The position numbers were made by a program, and so were the translations under genes. Below are positions 1 through 8,525 of a stretch of 38,369 nucleotides of DNA, piece after piece. The notes under the pieces were generated by a model. That model had not been told where the DNA came from. It ran no database searches and saw nothing but the letters and a program-made list of their open reading frames with translations. Positions within the stretch are counted from its first letter, which is position 1, and each line of letters begins with the position of its first letter. Source of the stretch: Clostridia bacterium (GTDB lineage Bacteria > Bacillota > Clostridia > Acetivibrionales > JAFADI01); the NCBI GenBank assembly GCA_026418695.1, contig JAOAAU010000022.1, positions 1 to 38,369 of the forward strand, written 5' to 3'.

Positions 1-7
1 AAAAAGA

Positions 8-880
8 ATGAATTTTACAAATTCAGCTGCAAAAAATATATTCTTATTCTTTGCCTTAATATCTATTTTCACAACCATCGGGATCATTATTTCTCTTTTG
101 AGAGATTCCATCGGTTTCTTTAAAATGGTTTCCTTGAAAGATTTTTTGACTGGAACTCAATGGACACCGCTATTCAGTGATCCTCACTTTGGTGTACTGC
201 CTTTGGTATGCGGCACTCTTGTGATAACTATATTTTCAGCGTTGATTTCCGTTCCCATTGGATTGCTTTCAGCAATTTATCTTAGTGAGTATGCACATCC
301 TAAGGTCAGAAAGGTGCTGAAGCCATTTCTGGAGATATTGGCTGGAATACCTTCTATAGTATATGGTTTTTTTGCACTGACTTGGATTACTCCCACGCTG
401 CAAAAGTTAATCCCGCAGATAGAGATTTTTAATGCGACAAGCGCAAGTATTGCAATCGGTATCATGACAATCCCTCTCGTATCTTCCCTAAGTGAGGATG
501 CGTTAAGAGCAGTGCCGGATTCACTGCGGCATGGTGCTTATGCTCTGGGGTCAACAAAGCTTGAAACTTCGCTCAAGGTAGTTGTACCCGCCGCTATTTC
601 CGGAATATCTGCATCCTTTGTTCTGGCTGTTTCAAGGGCTATCGGAGAGACGATGATTGTTACCATTGCTGCAGGTGCTAAGCCAAACCTTACACTCAAT
701 CCTGCGGAAAGCCTTCAGACAATGACCGCTTTTATTGTGCAAGCCAGTCAGGGGGATAATCCGCATGGAACAGCCGGGTATTACTCGTTGTTTGCCGTTG
801 GATTATTATTATTTCTGATGACTTTAGGACTGAATATACTTTCTCATCATATCGTTGAAAAATACAGGGAGGAATATTGA
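8..880 (+). CDS. pstC: Phosphate ABC transporter permease PstC
   Basis: Membrane subunit of the high-affinity phosphate importer, expected to pair with PstA, the ATPase PstB and the lipoprotein PstS. The 290-residue protein has a hydrophobic N-terminal segment (about residues 10-31), further membrane segments, and the permease EAA-type cytoplasmic loop that contacts the ATPase at about 163-197 (GAYALGSTK). The length fits PstC. The ATG lies only 7 bases from the window edge, so its ribosome binding site cannot be seen and a slightly earlier start is possible. The stop codon overlaps the start of pstA by one base, so the two are translationally coupled. pstB is not in the window; it may lie upstream or elsewhere. 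Confidence 0.9.
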   Translation: MNFTNSAAKNIFLFFALISIFTTIGIIISLLRDSIGFFKMVSLKDFLTGTQWTPLFSDPHFGVLPLVCGTLVITIFSALISVPIGLLSAIYLSEYAHPKVRKVLKPFLEILAGIPSIVYGFFALTWITPTLQKLIPQIEIFNATSASIAIGIMTIPLVSSLSEDALRAVPDSLRHGAYALGSTKLETSLKVVVPAAISGISASFVLAVSRAIGETMIVTIAAGAKPNLTLNPAESLQTMTAFIVQASQGDNPHGTAGYYSLFAVGLLLFLMTLGLNILSHHIVEKYREEY

Positions 881-1845
881 TGAAGGAGTTATTGGGATTT
901 GAACCTTATCAGGAAAAAGATATGGAGTTGACGATGAAGCAAATGGATATTTCGAATGAATTGGTGAAACAGCAAAAGAAAGTACAGACAAACAATCATA
1001 TAAAATACAGAAAATTAAAAGATTCCATTTTCCACGCAGCAATATTCTGTGTTACCTGTATTGGTATCGTAATACTTTTTGTACTAATTGCGGATATTCT
1101 GACAAAAGGGCTTCCATGGTTAAGCAAACAGTTTTTTACGGGGTTTCCGTCAAGATTTCCGCATAAATCCGGTATTCTTCCGGGAATCCTCGGCAGTTTA
1201 TATATCATAGCCCTAACCGTAGTGTTTGCAGTTCCTGTGGGATTAGGGTGTGCAATTTACCTTGAAGAGTATGCAAAGAACAACTGGCTGACAAAGTTTA
1301 TCAAGATCAACATATCCAATCTATCAGGAACACCTGCTATCGTTTACGGGTTATTGGGACTTACCGTTTTCGTTAGAACCCTGGCTTTAAAAAAGAGTAT
1401 TCTTTCAGGTGCACTTACGATGTCGCTGGTAGTTCTTCCGATTGTTATTGTTGCTTCTCAGGAAGCCATAAAAGCAGTACCCCAATTTCTCAGACATGGT
1501 TCCTATGCCCTTGGAGCTACCAAATGGCAGACGATCAGAAAGGTTGTATTACCGACTGCGTTCCCTGGAATTTTGACGGGTGTTATCTTATCTGTTTCCA
1601 GGGCTTTAGGTGAGAGCGCCCCGTTGATCATGGTAGGTGCAGCAACCTTTGTGTCATTCCTTCCTAAAGGTATTATGGATAATTTCACGGCACTTCCTAT
1701 GCAGATATACTACTGGACAGGATTACCCAAAGCTGAGTTCAGAGAGCTGGCGGCAGCAGGAATCATCGTTCTTCTGGCATTACTTCTTACAACCAATGCA
1801 GCTGCTATTGTACTAAGAAATAAATTCCAGAAAAGTGTAGAGTAA
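880..1845 (+). CDS. pstA: Phosphate ABC transporter permease PstA
   Basis: Second membrane subunit of the phosphate importer. The protein has about 321 residues, with a hydrophilic N-terminal extension of some 50 residues before the first membrane segment (FHAAIFCVTCIGIVILFVL). The EAA loop lies after the middle of the chain (GSYALGATKWQTIRKVVLPTA). I chose the ATG at 880, which overlaps the pstC stop by one base and sits 7 nt after GGGAGG, over an in-frame TTG at 877. It is followed by a terminator rather than pstB, so the usual pstSCAB order is not kept. Confidence 0.9.
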   Translation: MKELLGFEPYQEKDMELTMKQMDISNELVKQQKKVQTNNHIKYRKLKDSIFHAAIFCVTCIGIVILFVLIADILTKGLPWLSKQFFTGFPSRFPHKSGILPGILGSLYIIALTVVFAVPVGLGCAIYLEEYAKNNWLTKFIKINISNLSGTPAIVYGLLGLTVFVRTLALKKSILSGALTMSLVVLPIVIVASQEAIKAVPQFLRHGSYALGATKWQTIRKVVLPTAFPGILTGVILSVSRALGESAPLIMVGAATFVSFLPKGIMDNFTALPMQIYYWTGLPKAEFRELAAAGIIVLLALLLTTNAAAIVLRNKFQKSVE

Positions 1846-1880
1846 TCGAGCAATGATTTGAAAATAATACTCTCATATTA

Positions 1881-1914
1881 AAAAGTGAGCTGTTCAATCA
1901 ATAGCTCATTTTTT
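1881..1914 (+). terminator. Intrinsic terminator after pstA
   Basis: Stem TGAGCT (1886-1891) pairs with AGCTCA (1903-1908), an 11-nt loop lies between, and six T residues follow. An A-run on the 5' side can extend pairing with the T-run. It separates pstCA from pstS, so pstS needs its own promoter. Confidence 0.75.
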
Positions 1915-1975
1915 GTATACGGGTATTCTTTATTCAATAACTTTGTTCAACATTGAACACAGATTTATTCTTCTG

Positions 1976-2024
1976 TTAACTTTTTTTAATACCAACTTAA
2001 CAATTGTTAACACCCACCTAATAC
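1976..2024 (+). promoter_or_regulatory. PhoP-type PHO-box promoter of pstS
   Basis: Four TTAACA-like half-sites lie in direct repeat: TTAACT (1976), TTAATA (1986), TTAACA (1997) and TTAACA (2007), with starts 10, 11 and 10 bases apart. This matches the Bacillus PhoP box pattern of TT(A/T/C)ACA-like hexamers once per helical turn. A -10-like TAATAC follows at 2019-2024, so the boxes would cover about -55 to -19. There is no separate good -35, as expected for a PhoP-activated promoter. Assignment is by motif; the cognate PhoPR pair is not in the window. Confidence 0.7.
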
Positions 2025-2079
2025 AAAATCAAAAAAAGTGTTGGATAATGATAACATAAATTCGAAGGAGGAAAGAAAA

Positions 2080-3045
2080 GTGAACAAGTTATTAAGATTA
2101 TTTGTGACTAGTGTAGTTGTGATGGGGTTAGCGTTGACTGCAGCATGTGGCAGCCAGCAAACAAGTGAAGCACCAAAAGCTGAAGCTCCTAAAGCTGAAG
2201 AACCTAAAAAGGATGAGAAAAAATTAAGCGGAAAAATCGTAATTGATGGTTCAAGTACTGTATATCCTATTTCTGCAGCGATTGCTGAAGAATTCAAAAA
2301 AGCACAAGGCGGAGTTGAAGTGTCTGTTGCCTTATCAGGTACAGGCGGCGGAATGAAGAAGTTTGCAGCCGGCGAAATCGATATTTGCGATGCATCAAGA
2401 CCTATCAAGAAGGAAGAGGCTGAAAAAGCAAAGGCAAATGGTATAGATTTTGTTGAATTTACAGTAGCATATGACGGAATCTCTGTTGTTGTTAACAAGG
2501 ACAGTAAAATCGATTCCATTACTACAGCAGAACTTAAAAAGATTTGGGAAAAAGACAGCAAGGTAAAGAAGTGGAATGAAGTAAACCCTGCATGGCCTGA
2601 TTCAGAAATCAAACTCTACGGACCTGGAACTGACTCCGGTACGTTTGAATTCTTTACAGAAGCAATCAACCATAAGGCAAAGGAATCAAGAACCGACTAT
2701 ACACCAAGCGAAGATGACAATGTACTTGTTCAAGGTATCGCAGGTGACAAGAGTGCTATGGGCTACTTCGGATATGCTTACTATGAAGAAAACAAAGATA
2801 AGCTGAAACTGCTTAAGATAGATGGCGGTAAAGGTGCTATTGCTCCTTCCTTCGATTCAATCAAAGACGGATCCTATGCACCGCTTTCAAGACCATTATT
2901 CATCTATGTTAGTACAAAAGCTATGGAGCAGCCGCATGTTAAGGAATTCGTGAAGTTCTACCTCACAAAGGCTTCTGAAATTGTTAAAGATGTTAAATAC
3001 GTACCACTTTCCGATTACAGCAAGGAACTTGCAAAAATTAAATAA
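2080..3045 (+). CDS. pstS: Phosphate-binding lipoprotein PstS
   Basis: Extracellular phosphate-binding component of the Pst importer, 321 residues. It has a lipoprotein signal peptide with lipobox LTAAC (residues 19-23, lipidated Cys23), then an Ala/Glu/Pro/Lys-rich linker. The mature domain carries family phosphate-contact segments: DGSSTVYP near the start, SGTGGGMKKF and GPGTDSGTFEFF. I chose the GTG start at 2080 because GGAGG lies about 8 nt upstream; an in-frame ATG at 2038 would add a hydrophilic 14-residue leader before the signal peptide. It is transcribed from the PHO-box promoter and closed by a strong terminator. Confidence 0.93.
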   Translation: MNKLLRLFVTSVVVMGLALTAACGSQQTSEAPKAEAPKAEEPKKDEKKLSGKIVIDGSSTVYPISAAIAEEFKKAQGGVEVSVALSGTGGGMKKFAAGEIDICDASRPIKKEEAEKAKANGIDFVEFTVAYDGISVVVNKDSKIDSITTAELKKIWEKDSKVKKWNEVNPAWPDSEIKLYGPGTDSGTFEFFTEAINHKAKESRTDYTPSEDDNVLVQGIAGDKSAMGYFGYAYYEENKDKLKLLKIDGGKGAIAPSFDSIKDGSYAPLSRPLFIYVSTKAMEQPHVKEFVKFYLTKASEIVKDVKYVPLSDYSKELAKIK

Positions 3046-3067
3046 GTAAGGTGGAAGAATAGTTTTG

Positions 3068-3110
3068 AATATATGGTACTCTGTGAAAAATGCAGAGTAC
3101 CATATATTTT
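3068..3110 (+). terminator. Strong intrinsic terminator after pstS
   Basis: A perfect 16-bp stem (3068-3083 with 3093-3108) with a 9-nt loop runs into a short T-run. It isolates pstS from the chemoreceptor gene. Confidence 0.85.
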
Positions 3111-3149
3111 GCACAAAAATATGGAAATGTCAGAATAAGGGGTAAAAAT

Positions 3150-5222
3150 ATGGAAAAGGCTTTAAGAAGTTTAAGAGCTTTTATGAAGAAATCAATATTC
3201 TTAAATTCGTCCCTCAAACTACAGCTGATATCAGTACTTGTCACAGTATCCATACTTCCTATGGCCATTGTTGGTATTGTTACTTATAAGAATACCATTG
3301 ATAATATTACAGCAGAAAAAACAAATACACTCAAAGCAAATGCGGAAGGTGTCTTCAACAGTATCGAGACACAGGTCGATAGCGCCGGAAACCTTATCAA
3401 GGGGATATCCTCCCAGGCAGACATTATGGTTGTACTGGAGAACTTTAATAGAGATGCAAGCATTGTGGATTCTTCAAGGCGTAATTCCATTGAAATGTCT
3501 CTTAAAAATGTGATAGACGGATCTGAAAAGCTTTATGAGACAGTTTACATCACGGATCATCAAGGTAAAATCGTTCTTGAAGGATTAAAGTATCATAAAG
3601 ATTATATTGGAAAGCAGTTTTATAATATGACGGATTTTGAGAGGCTTAAAGGCAGCGGTAAATTGCTTATCGGTAATCCTATAAAGTCGAGTTCTACAGG
3701 GAATACACTGCTGCCGGTATCCAGACCGGTGAAAAGTCTTGCCGGATTTATGGGTGTCATGACCATCCTATTTGACCTGGACAAGTTTACCTCGAAATAC
3801 AACGCTATCAAACCGGGACTTTCCGGGGAAGTCATCGTGATCAACGAGAATAACCAGGTATTATACCATTCAAATAAATCTTTGATGAATAAGCCCAATG
3901 GGAATCAAGTTTTTTCTGAAATACTAAAAAACAAAAATTCCATGGAAGGTTTTTTGGAGTATTCGTTGGAAAAGTCCGTCAAGGTAGCCTGCTTTAAAAA
4001 GTCACCGGCAACAGGGCTGCTCATATGCACACAGCTGGATAAAAAAGAATTTATGGCACCGGTGGAGAAATTCAGAAGCTTTATTCTGCTGATGCTGGTT
4101 GTGCTTGTGATTATAGCGGTGACTGTTTCGATTGTTTACTCCGGATATATTGAAAGACCCTTAGTCAGGATCATCCGTTTGATGAAACAGGTAGAAAAGG
4201 GAGACTTAAACGTAAATGCAGATTTCAAATCAAGCATTACAGAAATCGTCGAATTGAAAAGCGGCTTTGCAGACATGGTTAAAAACCTAAGGAAGCTTAT
4301 CAGTGAAGTAACGAAAGCATCCCAGCAGATTAACAACACGACCGCAGTAATCGCTTCGGCATCACAGAATTCCCTTGCGCATGCAGAACAAACCATGACG
4401 GCTGTCGACGATATTACGAGCAGTATTCAAAGACAAGCGGAGAGCACTGATATTGTCACTCACAGCGTTGAACTGCTTTCGGAAAGTATCAATACAGCAA
4501 AAACACTGTCTGCTGAGGTTGAGGAATATTCAGGTAAGGTGAATCAGTCTACGGAAAAAGGTTTGGCCCTGGTTGAAGTTTTAAATGAAAAATCCAAGGA
4601 AAACGTAAGAAATACTGAATTGGTAGATCATGTGATAAAGCTCCTGAATGAAGAAATTATACAAATCAACAGGATCGCTCAGACCATATCCAATATTGCC
4701 CGCCAGACGAATCTGCTGTCTCTGAATGCATCCATTGAAGCTGCCAGAGCTGGAGAGGCCGGAAGAGGTTTTGGGGTTGTTGCAGATGAGATCAAGACGC
4801 TTTCCGATCAGACAAGAATCGAGGCAGGCGGAATCAATCATATTATCATGAACATTCAAAATAAAGCGGCTGAACTGGTTCAAACCATGGAATGTGTCAA
4901 CCTTGCCGCAGAGGAGCAAAACGCAGCGGTTCTGGACACAAGGACAGCCTTTGGCGATATATTCAATTGTGTAAAGGATATTGGGATTAAAATCGTCAAT
5001 ATCAATACCTACCTGGAGGAAATGCATCAGGAGAAGGAAAGCATTGTCGGCTTGGTCCGGGAGATCAACGGGGTATCTGAGGAAGTGGCGTCTTGCTCCG
5101 AGGGCATTCATGACTTTACGGACAGCCAGATAAAAATGATCCGGGAAGTTCATGACTATACAGATCAGTTGAATGAGCTTGCAGGGGATCTTAACAGTTC
5201 CATAGAAACCTTCAAAGTTTAA
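3150..5222 (+). CDS. Methyl-accepting chemotaxis protein with extracellular sensor domain
   Basis: Transmembrane chemoreceptor, about 690 residues, expected to signal through CheA/CheW. Order: cytoplasmic N-terminus, TM1 (about 24-46), extracellular sensor of some 260 residues that looks like a double-Cache domain, TM2 (about 308-332), HAMP (about 332-385), then the helical signalling domain. The conserved hairpin tip QTNLLSLNASIEAARAGEAG lies near 517-540. The ATG at 3150 is preceded by AAGGGG; the frame is open further upstream but that part lies inside the pstS terminator. It is a single gene with no che operon beside it. The ligand cannot be predicted from sequence. Confidence 0.93.
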   Translation: MEKALRSLRAFMKKSIFLNSSLKLQLISVLVTVSILPMAIVGIVTYKNTIDNITAEKTNTLKANAEGVFNSIETQVDSAGNLIKGISSQADIMVVLENFNRDASIVDSSRRNSIEMSLKNVIDGSEKLYETVYITDHQGKIVLEGLKYHKDYIGKQFYNMTDFERLKGSGKLLIGNPIKSSSTGNTLLPVSRPVKSLAGFMGVMTILFDLDKFTSKYNAIKPGLSGEVIVINENNQVLYHSNKSLMNKPNGNQVFSEILKNKNSMEGFLEYSLEKSVKVACFKKSPATGLLICTQLDKKEFMAPVEKFRSFILLMLVVLVIIAVTVSIVYSGYIERPLVRIIRLMKQVEKGDLNVNADFKSSITEIVELKSGFADMVKNLRKLISEVTKASQQINNTTAVIASASQNSLAHAEQTMTAVDDITSSIQRQAESTDIVTHSVELLSESINTAKTLSAEVEEYSGKVNQSTEKGLALVEVLNEKSKENVRNTELVDHVIKLLNEEIIQINRIAQTISNIARQTNLLSLNASIEAARAGEAGRGFGVVADEIKTLSDQTRIEAGGINHIIMNIQNKAAELVQTMECVNLAAEEQNAAVLDTRTAFGDIFNCVKDIGIKIVNINTYLEEMHQEKESIVGLVREINGVSEEVASCSEGIHDFTDSQIKMIREVHDYTDQLNELAGDLNSSIETFKV

Positions 5223-5406
5223 TCTGCGGATTAAAGCAGTTCATTCAATAAAAGCTTTGAATTAATGATAAATTTACATACACTTAAATCCTCCTTAGTA
5301 TTTCAGCTTTATCATGGTAAACAGAATGAATTGAATTCTTTCGGCCACGATAAAGTTTAAACGTTAAGTTCTTCCAATAGGAAATCGGAATAAGGGGGAT
5401 TTTAAG

Positions 5407-6000
5407 ATGCTTTCAGATACACACAAATTAATCGCACAGTCTATTTTTAAAACTCTACAGGCAGAGCTGAAGATCAATATAGATTATGGCAGTTTCAGGC
5501 ACGGCTGCATTGCTCCGGACATCTATCCTTCCATGATGTTTATGTCCCATTCTTTCGATGGATCCATCGATCTTGTCAATGAAAATATCAAATACTTGTG
5601 TGAGCACATGCTTCCAGGAGATAAGAAAAGCATTAAGAAGTTTTCCTTTAGGTTGGGTGTGGTCATTCATTTTATTTCCGACTACTTTTGCAAAGCACAC
5701 AATGATAAGCGGTACGATAACCTGATCCTCCACTATATCTATGAAAGAAACCTGGAAAGGTTTTTAAAAAGAAGGGTTAAAGCATTGGAATTAATGCCTG
5801 CTGTGAATGCAGCGGTAAGCAATATGAAGGGGAAAATTTCGGACTTTATCTATGAAAAGCATTTGGAATATAAAAAGATGAGATTCTCCATGTCCAATGA
5901 CTTGAAATATACCCTCAGTGTTTCAACGTCAGTAGCCCTTAAGATCGTATCCGGCTGTATGGCAGAGGTAAACAACGGTTTGCTGCGGGAAATTGCATAG
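5407..6000 (+). CDS. Zinc-dependent phospholipase C-like protein
   Basis: 197-residue protein resembling the Zn-dependent PLC / S1-P1 nuclease-like fold found in many Firmicutes proteins. Visible family features are His6 in the N-terminal helix, GCIAPDIYP, and the helix HFISDYFCKAHN followed by HYIYE, which together would supply the metal ligands. There is no signal peptide or membrane segment, so it is probably cytoplasmic, unlike secreted clostridial alpha-toxins, and it lacks a C-terminal C2-like domain. AAGGGGG precedes the ATG. The substrate is unknown; it should not be read as a toxin. Confidence 0.65.
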   Translation: MLSDTHKLIAQSIFKTLQAELKINIDYGSFRHGCIAPDIYPSMMFMSHSFDGSIDLVNENIKYLCEHMLPGDKKSIKKFSFRLGVVIHFISDYFCKAHNDKRYDNLILHYIYERNLERFLKRRVKALELMPAVNAAVSNMKGKISDFIYEKHLEYKKMRFSMSNDLKYTLSVSTSVALKIVSGCMAEVNNGLLREIA

Positions 6001-6054
6001 GACTACAAAAGACCCGGTTATTCCAATAAATAAAATAGTATTAAGTTATGAGTT

Positions 6055-6082
6055 GCCATTTAGATAAACGGCGGCTTTTTTT
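6055..6082 (+). terminator. Probable terminator after the PLC-like gene
   Basis: GCCATTTA (6055-6062) can pair with TAAACGGC (6065-6072) with one mismatch, followed after a short GC-rich step by seven T residues. The loop is very tight, so the call is moderate. Confidence 0.45.
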
Positions 6083-6154
6083 GTTTTCAGAAAGATACAT
6101 GAATGCAATTCGATGCATATGATATAGGGAAAGAAAAGAGTGGTGAGTAGAGGT

Positions 6155-6679
6155 ATGTTGATTGAAAATATCTTTCGGAAGCCGGTGGCTGAATATGACA
6201 GAGTCAAGGCTGTCGAATACGCACGCAAGTGGGCAATGAAAAGGAATCCCCAATATCTCGATTTTGATAAATACGGGGGAGATTGTACAAACTTTGCCTC
6301 CCAGGTATTGTTTGCTGGAAGCGGTATCATGAATTACAAGCCAACCTACGGATGGTACTATATTAATGCAAATAAAAGGACAGCTTCCTGGACCGGGGTA
6401 AACTTTTTGTACAATTTTTTAATTGGAAATAAAGGAAGCGGCCCTTTTGCTGAAGAAGTAGATGTTAAGGATGTTAAGCCGGGGGATCTGGTTCAAGTTT
6501 CCTTTAACGGCGGGAACCATTATAACCATACCCCTGTGATTATTAATACAGGAACTACACCTTCGGTGGAGAATATTCGCATTGCCGCACATTCAGACGA
6601 CAGAGAGAATGATCCCCTGACGTGCTATACGTGGAAGAAAATCAGGTATCTGCACATTGTGGGGGTAAGAAGGGCCTGA
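6155..6679 (+). CDS. Amidase-domain (cysteine-peptidase-like) protein
   Basis: 174-residue protein matching the putative amidase domain family (Amidase_6), which has a papain-like Cys/His arrangement. Diagnostic pattern: AVEYARKWA, NPQYLDFDKYGGDCTNFASQ with the candidate nucleophile Cys, then SWTGVNFLYNFL, PGDLVQ, the His-rich NHYNHTPVII and IAAHSDDR. Homologues in Firmicutes are often spore- or wall-associated hydrolases, but there is no signal peptide here. Start choice is uncertain: the ATG at 6155 has GGTGAG about 8 nt upstream, while in-frame GTGs at 6140 and 6143 have only a weak AGGGAAAG. It is followed by a very long palindrome. Confidence 0.7.
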   Translation: MLIENIFRKPVAEYDRVKAVEYARKWAMKRNPQYLDFDKYGGDCTNFASQVLFAGSGIMNYKPTYGWYYINANKRTASWTGVNFLYNFLIGNKGSGPFAEEVDVKDVKPGDLVQVSFNGGNHYNHTPVIINTGTTPSVENIRIAAHSDDRENDPLTCYTWKKIRYLHIVGVRRA

Positions 6680-6680
6680 T

Positions 6681-6725
6681 GGCGACAAAGAGAATTATTT
6701 CTTAGAAATAATTCTCTTTGTCGCC
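6681..6725. terminator. 45-nt perfect palindrome between convergent genes
   Basis: Positions 6681-6702 are the exact reverse complement of 6704-6725, giving a 22-bp potential stem around a single central base. It lies between the converging amidase and oxidoreductase genes and probably acts as a transcription barrier in both directions, although neither side has a proper T-run. Confidence 0.6.
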
Positions 6726-6738
6726 AAGTTTAATAGGA

Positions 6739-6784
6739 AGTGCATTTTTACATACCGAATTAAAATGTTATGTAAAAAAGCACT
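6739..6784. repeat. AGTGC-hairpin repeat, copy 1
   Basis: AGTGCATTTTTACATA (6739-6754) pairs with TATGTAAAAAAGCACT (6769-6784) with one mismatch. The element overlaps the stop codon of the oxidoreductase gene. A related hairpin, with the same AGTGCATTTTTA start and AAAAAGCACT end but a different middle, occurs at 34705-34758 in the nif cluster, so this looks like a dispersed repeat family. Confidence 0.6.
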
Positions 6785-7808
6785 AAGGATTTACCTTGAC
6801 CCAGCTTTCCTTTTTGGAAGATTCCAAACAGGCGGTGATCACTGCCAAGGAAAGCAGCGCATCCTTCCCGGATACAGAAGGTTCTGTTCCTGACAGTACA
6901 GAGGCAGCAAAGGCATCCATAATGCCGGAGCCATTCTGCGGTTCAGGCATGCTCAGACGCAGGACTTCTCCGTCCCGCTGTTCAATGACGATCTGATAAA
7001 CAGGATCCTGTAAGAGACGAATTACGCCATTTTCACAATAAACAACTACAAAGTCTTCCATCTGACCATGATTGCACCAGCTGACTTCCAGGGTACCTAC
7101 AGCTCCTCCGGACATTTTTAAAGTAGCAAAAGCAATATCATCCAGGCCAATGAGGTTGCCGGATTCATTCCGCTTTTCGACGGTGTCGGCCAGGCACAGA
7201 ACAGAATCAACTTCATCATTCAACAGGTAACGAAGAAGATCCGCTTTATGAATGCCCAGATCTCCCATGACTCCGAAAACCGCCCTGCTTTCATTAAAAA
7301 ACCAGGTCTTATTGCTCTTGACAACACTCCAGTTTTCCGGACCTCCATGCTTCAGACTGGCTCTAAAACTGATAACCCGTCCGAGAGAACCGGAAGCTAT
7401 CATTTCACGAGCTTTGATATGTGCTGGTACAAAACGCTGATTGTGCGCAATCATCAAAGTTCGTTGATTGCTTTCCGCTGCTTTCACCATGGCAGCAGCC
7501 TCTTTTACATTTGCGGCCATGGGTTTCTCGCATAATACATGCTTTCCGGCACTCAATGCGTCGATGGCAATCCTGGCGTGCGTATCATTGGAGGAGCATA
7601 TGCATACTGCATCTATATCAGGATCTGCCAGCATTTCATTGCAGCTTGAATAACTTTTTCCGCCGAATTCTTCGACCAAGGTTTCTGAACGTTCAATATT
7701 ATGATCGTAGAATCCTGCAATCTCACAATAGGGGTTATCTCTACACTCCGGGGCGTGTCTCAGTCTCGTAATGGACCCGCCTCCGATCATTCCGATTCTA
7801 ATTGGCAT
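6783..7808 (-). CDS. Gfo/Idh/MocA family NAD(P)-dependent oxidoreductase
   Basis: 341-residue dehydrogenase, probably acting on a sugar, inositol or similar polyol. It has an N-terminal Rossmann fold with glycine motif GMIGGGSI (residues 6-13), the family signature GKHVLCEKPMA around E94-K95-P96, and a second-domain segment GDLGIHKADLL typical of the catalytic Asp/His region. GGAGG precedes the ATG. It is the last gene of a minus-strand set LacI regulator, VOC protein, oxidoreductase, which suggests a small catabolic unit. No transporter is beside it, so the substrate stays open. Confidence 0.85.
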   Translation of the reverse strand: MPIRIGMIGGGSITRLRHAPECRDNPYCEIAGFYDHNIERSETLVEEFGGKSYSSCNEMLADPDIDAVCICSSNDTHARIAIDALSAGKHVLCEKPMAANVKEAAAMVKAAESNQRTLMIAHNQRFVPAHIKAREMIASGSLGRVISFRASLKHGGPENWSVVKSNKTWFFNESRAVFGVMGDLGIHKADLLRYLLNDEVDSVLCLADTVEKRNESGNLIGLDDIAFATLKMSGGAVGTLEVSWCNHGQMEDFVVVYCENGVIRLLQDPVYQIVIEQRDGEVLRLSMPEPQNGSGIMDAFAASVLSGTEPSVSGKDALLSLAVITACLESSKKESWVKVNP

Positions 7809-7954
7809 CTTTTACTTACCTCCTGCGGCAGCTGTTTTGTCATTTTATTGTTACGTATTCCGTAGGTGTTGCAGCAGCTCAATCAAATCCTGATTTTACA
7901 AATTCAATTTGAGGAAGAATTGAGATGCTAACTTCCTGATCCCTCGTTAGACTA

Positions 7955-8410
7955 TCAATCATTTTCAAGCAGTTCAATCATGACTTTAAGATCGGGGATA
8001 CTATTGACATAAGCATAGCGTCCTCCGGTATATTCACCTTGCTGTACCAAAGGCATGCCAATCTCGTTTAACTTCGTTACTTTTCCCTTTATATCCTTGA
8101 CTATAAATGCGATGTGGTGAACTCCTTCTCCGTTCCGGTCCAGGAACTCGCGCCATGTGGAAGGATGTTCATCGGGTTCGATGAGTTCGATTTCCAGTCC
8201 GCCGGAAGGGCGGAAGAATGCAAGCCTGGCCCTTGCTTTGGTGGGCTTGCCGTTGTACTGAGTCTGTGCTTTGTCATAAGCGTCTGTGGTGATAATCTCC
8301 GGAAAATCCATGCCAAAAAAGTCTGCATATTTCTTGGCGGTGGCGTTGATATCTCTTACAATCAACCCCAGCTGGGTAATCCATTGTCTGCCTAAAATTC
8401 CTGGTTCCAT
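7955..8410 (-). CDS. VOC family protein (glyoxalase / epimerase-like)
   Basis: 151-residue protein of the vicinal-oxygen-chelate superfamily, with two beta-alpha-beta-beta-beta modules. Likely metal ligands are Q13 (QLGLIV), a Glu in IELIEP, the first His of HHIAFIV and a Glu near the C-terminus (IELLE). This Q/H-E-H-E pattern is also seen in methylmalonyl-CoA epimerases and some glyoxalases, but no methylmalonyl pathway gene is nearby. The linkage to a sugar-type oxidoreductase and a LacI regulator suggests an isomerase or lyase in a carbohydrate pathway; that is inference. Confidence 0.75.
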   Translation of the reverse strand: MEPGILGRQWITQLGLIVRDINATAKKYADFFGMDFPEIITTDAYDKAQTQYNGKPTKARARLAFFRPSGGLEIELIEPDEHPSTWREFLDRNGEGVHHIAFIVKDIKGKVTKLNEIGMPLVQQGEYTGGRYAYVNSIPDLKVMIELLEND

Positions 8411-8482
8411 GAAAGATCCCTCCCTAATATTTTTATTTTATTCCATTCCTTGCGAATGATAGTTTGTACATAGCCCTTATTT

Positions 8483-8510
8483 ATTTAAAAAAATGAACAC
8501 GCGTCCAACT
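8483..8510 (-). promoter_or_regulatory. Candidate LacI-type operator and promoter of the VOC-oxidoreductase unit
   Basis: The 14-mer TGAACACGCGTCCA (8494-8507) is an imperfect palindrome (5 of 7 positions symmetric) with a central CG, like LacI/GalR-family operators. On the minus strand it overlaps a possible -35 TTGGAC (complement of 8504-8509), followed about 17 nt on by an AT-rich -10 region. Binding would block RNA polymerase. The regulator gene ends just upstream. Confidence 0.45.
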
Positions 8511-8525
8511 TAATGTTAAAAAAGT

